Positions 15,801 to 17,566 of a DNA stretch of 17,566 bases are shown here, one piece after another. Numbering within the stretch: the stretch's first letter is position 1; each line of letters starts with the position of its first letter. Source of the stretch: Flavobacterium psychrophilum (GTDB lineage: Bacteria > Bacteroidota > Bacteroidia > Flavobacteriales > Flavobacteriaceae); the NCBI GenBank assembly GCA_020720185.1, contig DYPB01000041.1, positions 1 through 17,566 on the forward strand, written 5' to 3'. The notes below the pieces were generated by a model, which saw only the letters and a program-made list of their open reading frames with translations, did no database searches and was not told the origin of the DNA. The translations under genes and the position numbers were made by a program.

Positions 15801-16269
15801 CTTGCAAATTGATATTCAAAATAGGCATTTCTTCGGATATATTTAGTTCAAATACATTCGGTTCTACCTTGCTCCCATTGTCCATAACGGGCCAATCGGC
15901 ATTGGCTTTGCTGTTATCAACTTTGTCTTTTATTTTTTGTTTTGCATCTAATAGTGCAATTTTATCATCAAATTCAGCAATAATCATTCCATAATCCTGA
16001 AATGAACTTGAGGTAACTTTAACAACTCCTGAGATGTTTTTGATTTGTTTTTCTAATGGTTTTACAACCAGTTTTTCTACATCTTCTGCAGAATTTCCAG
16101 GAAAAACCGACGATATATAAATTTTATTTTCAATTACTTCTGGAAAAGCTTCACGAGGCATTGTTAAAAATGCCACTGTCCCCATAATTGCTATTAATAG
16201 CGTGATGATATAAACTGTTACCCGATTATCAACCGCCCAAGATGATATTTTAAATTCTTTGTGCTCCAT
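12823..16269 (-). CDS. RND efflux pump, inner-membrane permease subunit
   Basis: A 1148-residue RND transporter of the AcrB/HAE type, the proton-driven inner-membrane part of a tripartite efflux system. The first membrane helix is at about 18-34. The pore/porter domain follows (VFPGNSAEDVEKLVVKPLE, 55-73). Helix 4 carries the proton-relay aspartates in GLGMLVDDGIVVVDN (D409, D410). The second half repeats the layout, and helix 10 has VVKNGIVLMDF with the relay lysine (about K1014). All key residues are therefore present. Compared with the ~1050 of AcrB it is longer, mainly through two extra hydrophobic segments at about 512-530 and 538-553, a form I know from Bacteroidota pumps. It is 75 bases downstream of the adaptor gene, in the same operon. 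Substrate (drug, solvent, lipid or metal) is not readable; the lack of Met-rich metal motifs argues against the heavy-metal HME class. Confidence 0.95.
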   Translation of the reverse strand: MEHKEFKISSWAVDNRVTVYIITLLIAIMGTVAFLTMPREAFPEVIENKIYISSVFPGNSAEDVEKLVVKPLEKQIKNISGVVKVTSSSFQDYGMIIAEFDDKIALLDAKQKIKDKVDNSKANADWPVMDNGSKVEPNVFELNISEEMPILNINLQGNYTTQQLKKYAELLQDDIEEISEIKKAVILGADDKEVEIAVDIYKMTAAQVSFDDIQNAVKSENMTLSGGNLSSQGSRNNIRIVGEIQNPLELENIIVKSFGGTVYLKDVAAVSFKEKEKTTYAREKGVEVVMLNIKKRSGENMISAVEQVKEKVIEAQENYLPKNLKVALTGDQSSKVEHQVSELSNHVVFGIILVMIVLMFTMGLRNSLFVGAAIPLSMMIAFALLSAIGVTLNTMVLFGLVMGLGMLVDDGIVVVDNVFANMKKGMPRMEASKVGIGEIAWPVISSTATTLMAFLPFALWPGTMGKFMKYFPLTLTVVLSASLFVAMVINAAMTGGSMDIDDKNINKKNLKFYSIVLIIMGILFSILGYAMDNKLFRAVGHLSIISLGLMWLYHKKLYQWTQDFQHSFFPRMEVKYQAFLNNILNGKSAWKYFIGIIIMLVFSFVLLSVFPRKVLFFPDNIPNMVITYIEYPQGTSIEKTNKATKFVEKQIIEIVKKYIDPETNENFLAESVVSEVGVGAGNPQVDAGSASETPFKGKVTINFSEFKFRKGVDTNQILEEVRNKVKSIPGASVIVEKEASGPPAGYPISVQLSGEDYGKMLAESNKMIDFINAKNIPGIEKLNVDINNNSPELEVAVDRVSAGSIGVSTRQLGFTLRRSVYGQEISTYKEGDDDYNIVMRLQDDQRKNESVLFNQSMTFRNPNNGQIMQVPISAVSQTNKTATYNQIKRKNHKRVMTIYSNVLTGYNGNEITNEIKNSLENYKLPADVNYSFSGVQEEQGKNQSFLMYALFLALAGIAIIIVLQFNSVSKTLVILFTVLLSFSGVFYGYVIANMNFVVLMTMMGIIALSGVVVKNGIVLMDFFVLLMDKKVAEKNLQSHNDLSLTEIKEVIIESGKSRLRPVLLTALTAVLGLIPLAIGLNFDFLGLITDLNPHFYMGGDNVVFWGPLAWTIIFGLTYATVLTLVMVPVMFYLVKRLKYWLRDRRQNN

Positions 16270-16291
16270 TTTTTTACTTAAAAGTGTTTAG

Positions 16292-16342
16292 ATAGGTTAG
16301 AAGTTTAGTGGGTTTATAAAAATTAAATTCTTTATAACCTAT
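16292..16342. promoter_or_regulatory. Overlapping inverted repeats in the adaptor-pump spacer
   Basis: GGTTTATAAA (16311-16320) can pair with TTTATAACC (16331-16339), 9 bp with one bulged T and a 10-base loop. ATAGGTT (16292-16298) can also pair with AACCTAT (16336-16342), 7 bp. Both use the AACC at 16336-16339, so only one can form at a time. They lie between the adaptor stop (16345) and the pump start (16269). A role in tuning pump translation or mRNA ends is possible but unproven. Confidence 0.35.
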
Positions 16343-16344
16343 TT

Positions 16345-17469
16345 TTAAAAATTAAGTTTCATTCCTTCCGAAATCGTATTCATTCCTTCAACAATAATAA
16401 TATCATTTGCTGAAATTCCTGCTAAAATTTCGGTAACATTATTGCCCGACTGTCCTGTTTTTACAACAACTTTTTTGGCAATTCCTGTTTTTTTAGTAGC
16501 CTGATCAACAATAAAAACAAATTTATTTTTCTCTCCATCTTCCTGAATTGTATTTGTTGGCACAACAATAGCGTTGTTTTTTGTATAATCAACAATTTGT
16601 AATTTTGCCACCTGATTTGGTCTCAATAAATTATCATTATTAGCCACAGAAACTTCTATTCCAAAACTTCTATTGGTAGGATTAATGTTGCTTCCTATTT
16701 GTCTTACTCTTCCGATTGATTTTTTTCCGATTGATGGAATTATGACATTTACAATTGAACCAATTTTTAATTTTCCAACATAACTTTCTGGTATTGAAGT
16801 TTGTACATACATATCTGATAAATTCACAATTCGCATTAAACCTTGTGGATTTGCTGCTACTACTTGTCCTCTTTCTACAAAAACTTCATCAATAACGCCA
16901 CTAAAAGGAGCTTTTATCACGGTTTTTCCTAATTGTGCTTTCATTTGCATAACGCTTTTTTGTGCAGAAATCATTTGTGTTTGTGCTTGTAAATATTGAA
17001 TTTCGGAACCAATCTTTTGATCCCAAAGATTTTTTTGTCTTTCGTAAGTTGTTTTTGCTAATGCAGCCTGATTTTCAATTGATGCTAATTGTTGGCTCAT
17101 TCCAGCATCGTCCACACGGGCTAAAACTTGACCTTTACTTACATGCTGACCTGCTTTTACATTCAATGCAAGCAAAGTTCCTGGCATTTCTGGTTGAATT
17201 AAAATATTTTCTTTTGTGGTTATATTTCCTTGAATATCAATATAATGACTAAAAATGGTGTCGTTTACAGTTTGAACAGTAACCAATGTTTCAATCTTTT
17301 TTTTAACTTCTAATGTTGCCAATTCCTCATCAATTTTCATCAATTCTGATTGAATTTTAGTTCTTTTTTCTTTTAATTCTTTTATTTTTGATTTTTTTTC
17401 AGCATCGGTATTTTTTGAGCAACCTATTATTATTAAAGTAGTTGCAATTATAAATAGTAATTTTTTCAT
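16345..17469 (-). CDS. RND efflux periplasmic adaptor lipoprotein (MFP/HlyD-type)
   Basis: A 374-residue membrane-fusion protein that links the RND pump to its outer-membrane channel. The N-terminus has a lipobox: MKKLLFIIATTLIIIGCSKN, with Cys17 the expected lipidated residue. Residues about 22-58 (KKSKIKELKEKRTKIQSELM and on) look like a heptad coiled coil before the core. Then come the lipoyl halves, IQPEMPGTLLALNVKAGQHV (91-110) and VIKAPFSGVIDEVFVERGQV (184-203), separated by the alpha-helical hairpin (about 125-180), followed by the beta-barrel region with VNLSDMYVQTSIPE (215-228) and the membrane-proximal domain. Length and order are normal for adaptors. It starts at ATG 17467-17469, 54 bases after the stop of the partial upstream gene, and the pump gene follows 75 bases downstream. 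This matches a TolC-adaptor-pump operon. Family call is firm. Confidence 0.93.
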   Translation of the reverse strand: MKKLLFIIATTLIIIGCSKNTDAEKKSKIKELKEKRTKIQSELMKIDEELATLEVKKKIETLVTVQTVNDTIFSHYIDIQGNITTKENILIQPEMPGTLLALNVKAGQHVSKGQVLARVDDAGMSQQLASIENQAALAKTTYERQKNLWDQKIGSEIQYLQAQTQMISAQKSVMQMKAQLGKTVIKAPFSGVIDEVFVERGQVVAANPQGLMRIVNLSDMYVQTSIPESYVGKLKIGSIVNVIIPSIGKKSIGRVRQIGSNINPTNRSFGIEVSVANNDNLLRPNQVAKLQIVDYTKNNAIVVPTNTIQEDGEKNKFVFIVDQATKKTGIAKKVVVKTGQSGNNVTEILAGISANDIIIVEGMNTISEGMKLNF

Positions 17470-17523
17470 TTATATAAAATTTAATTTTTGTTTGTTTGTT
17501 TAATCCTTTATCTAAAAGTTCAA

Positions 17524-17566
17524 CTATCGTTGTACTTTTTCAAATGATGCTTTTTTGTTAATAATA
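17524..17566 (-). CDS. 3' end of a gene, probably the TolC-like outer-membrane partner
   Basis: Reading the minus strand from the window edge, an open frame ends at a TAG (17524-17526) after at least 13 codons, with C-terminal IINKKASFEKVQR. The gene continues beyond the window. A TolC-like channel gene is expected here because it is commonly first in such operons, and basic, helical C-termini occur in those proteins. Thirteen residues are too few to prove either the frame or the family; the call rests mainly on position. The 54-base gap that follows holds three tandem TTTG units (17487-17498) and no clear promoter. Confidence 0.4.
   Translation of the reverse strand, partial: IINKKASFEKVQR

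Noticed and set aside
17487..17498. Three tandem TTTG units before the adaptor gene
   Set aside because: Too short and too few copies to claim a phase-variable repeat in such AT-rich DNA.

Overview
The window looks like chromosomal DNA of a Bacteroidota bacterium, most likely a flavobacterium. Three things point there. The DNA is very AT-rich. Start codons are preceded by A-rich stretches rather than Shine-Dalgarno sequences. Several gene starts, and most clearly the tRNA gene, have the TAnnTTTG -7 element typical of this phylum. The gene content also fits: a Kdo-kinase domain, an OstA-like protein without a barrel, and a ~1150-residue RND pump with an adaptor lipoprotein.

Left half (about 1-9400): a surface glycan region, probably LPS core or O-antigen. 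It has a zinc-knuckle methyltransferase (-), a GT4 and a GT2 glycosyltransferase (+), then a four-gene glycosyltransferase block on the minus strand (three GT2-fold enzymes and one CgeB-like GT-B enzyme). Diverging from that block is a plus-strand unit: a polyprenol-dependent GT87-like membrane glycosyltransferase joined in frame to a Kdo/LPS kinase domain, a DUF1801 protein one base downstream, and a periplasmic OstA/LptA-like protein with a TTG start. Together these could build, phosphorylate and export a lipopolysaccharide. The sugar specificity of each transferase cannot be read from the sequence.

Middle (about 11090-11480): an imperfect hairpin that can act as a two-way terminator, a tRNA-Arg(ACG) gene on the minus strand with a good Bacteroidota promoter, and about 200 bases in which I see nothing else.

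Right half (about 11480-17566), all on the minus strand: an MFS transporter, an RND inner-membrane pump, its adaptor lipoprotein and, cut by the window edge, the last 13 codons of what is probably the TolC-like outer-membrane partner. The order TolC, adaptor, pump is that of a tripartite efflux operon.

I found no CRISPR array, insertion sequence, phage module or clearly new system. The most unusual points are the glycosyltransferase-kinase fusion, the hairpin at the overlapping 3' ends of two convergent glycosyltransferase genes, and two mutually exclusive hairpins between the adaptor and pump genes.
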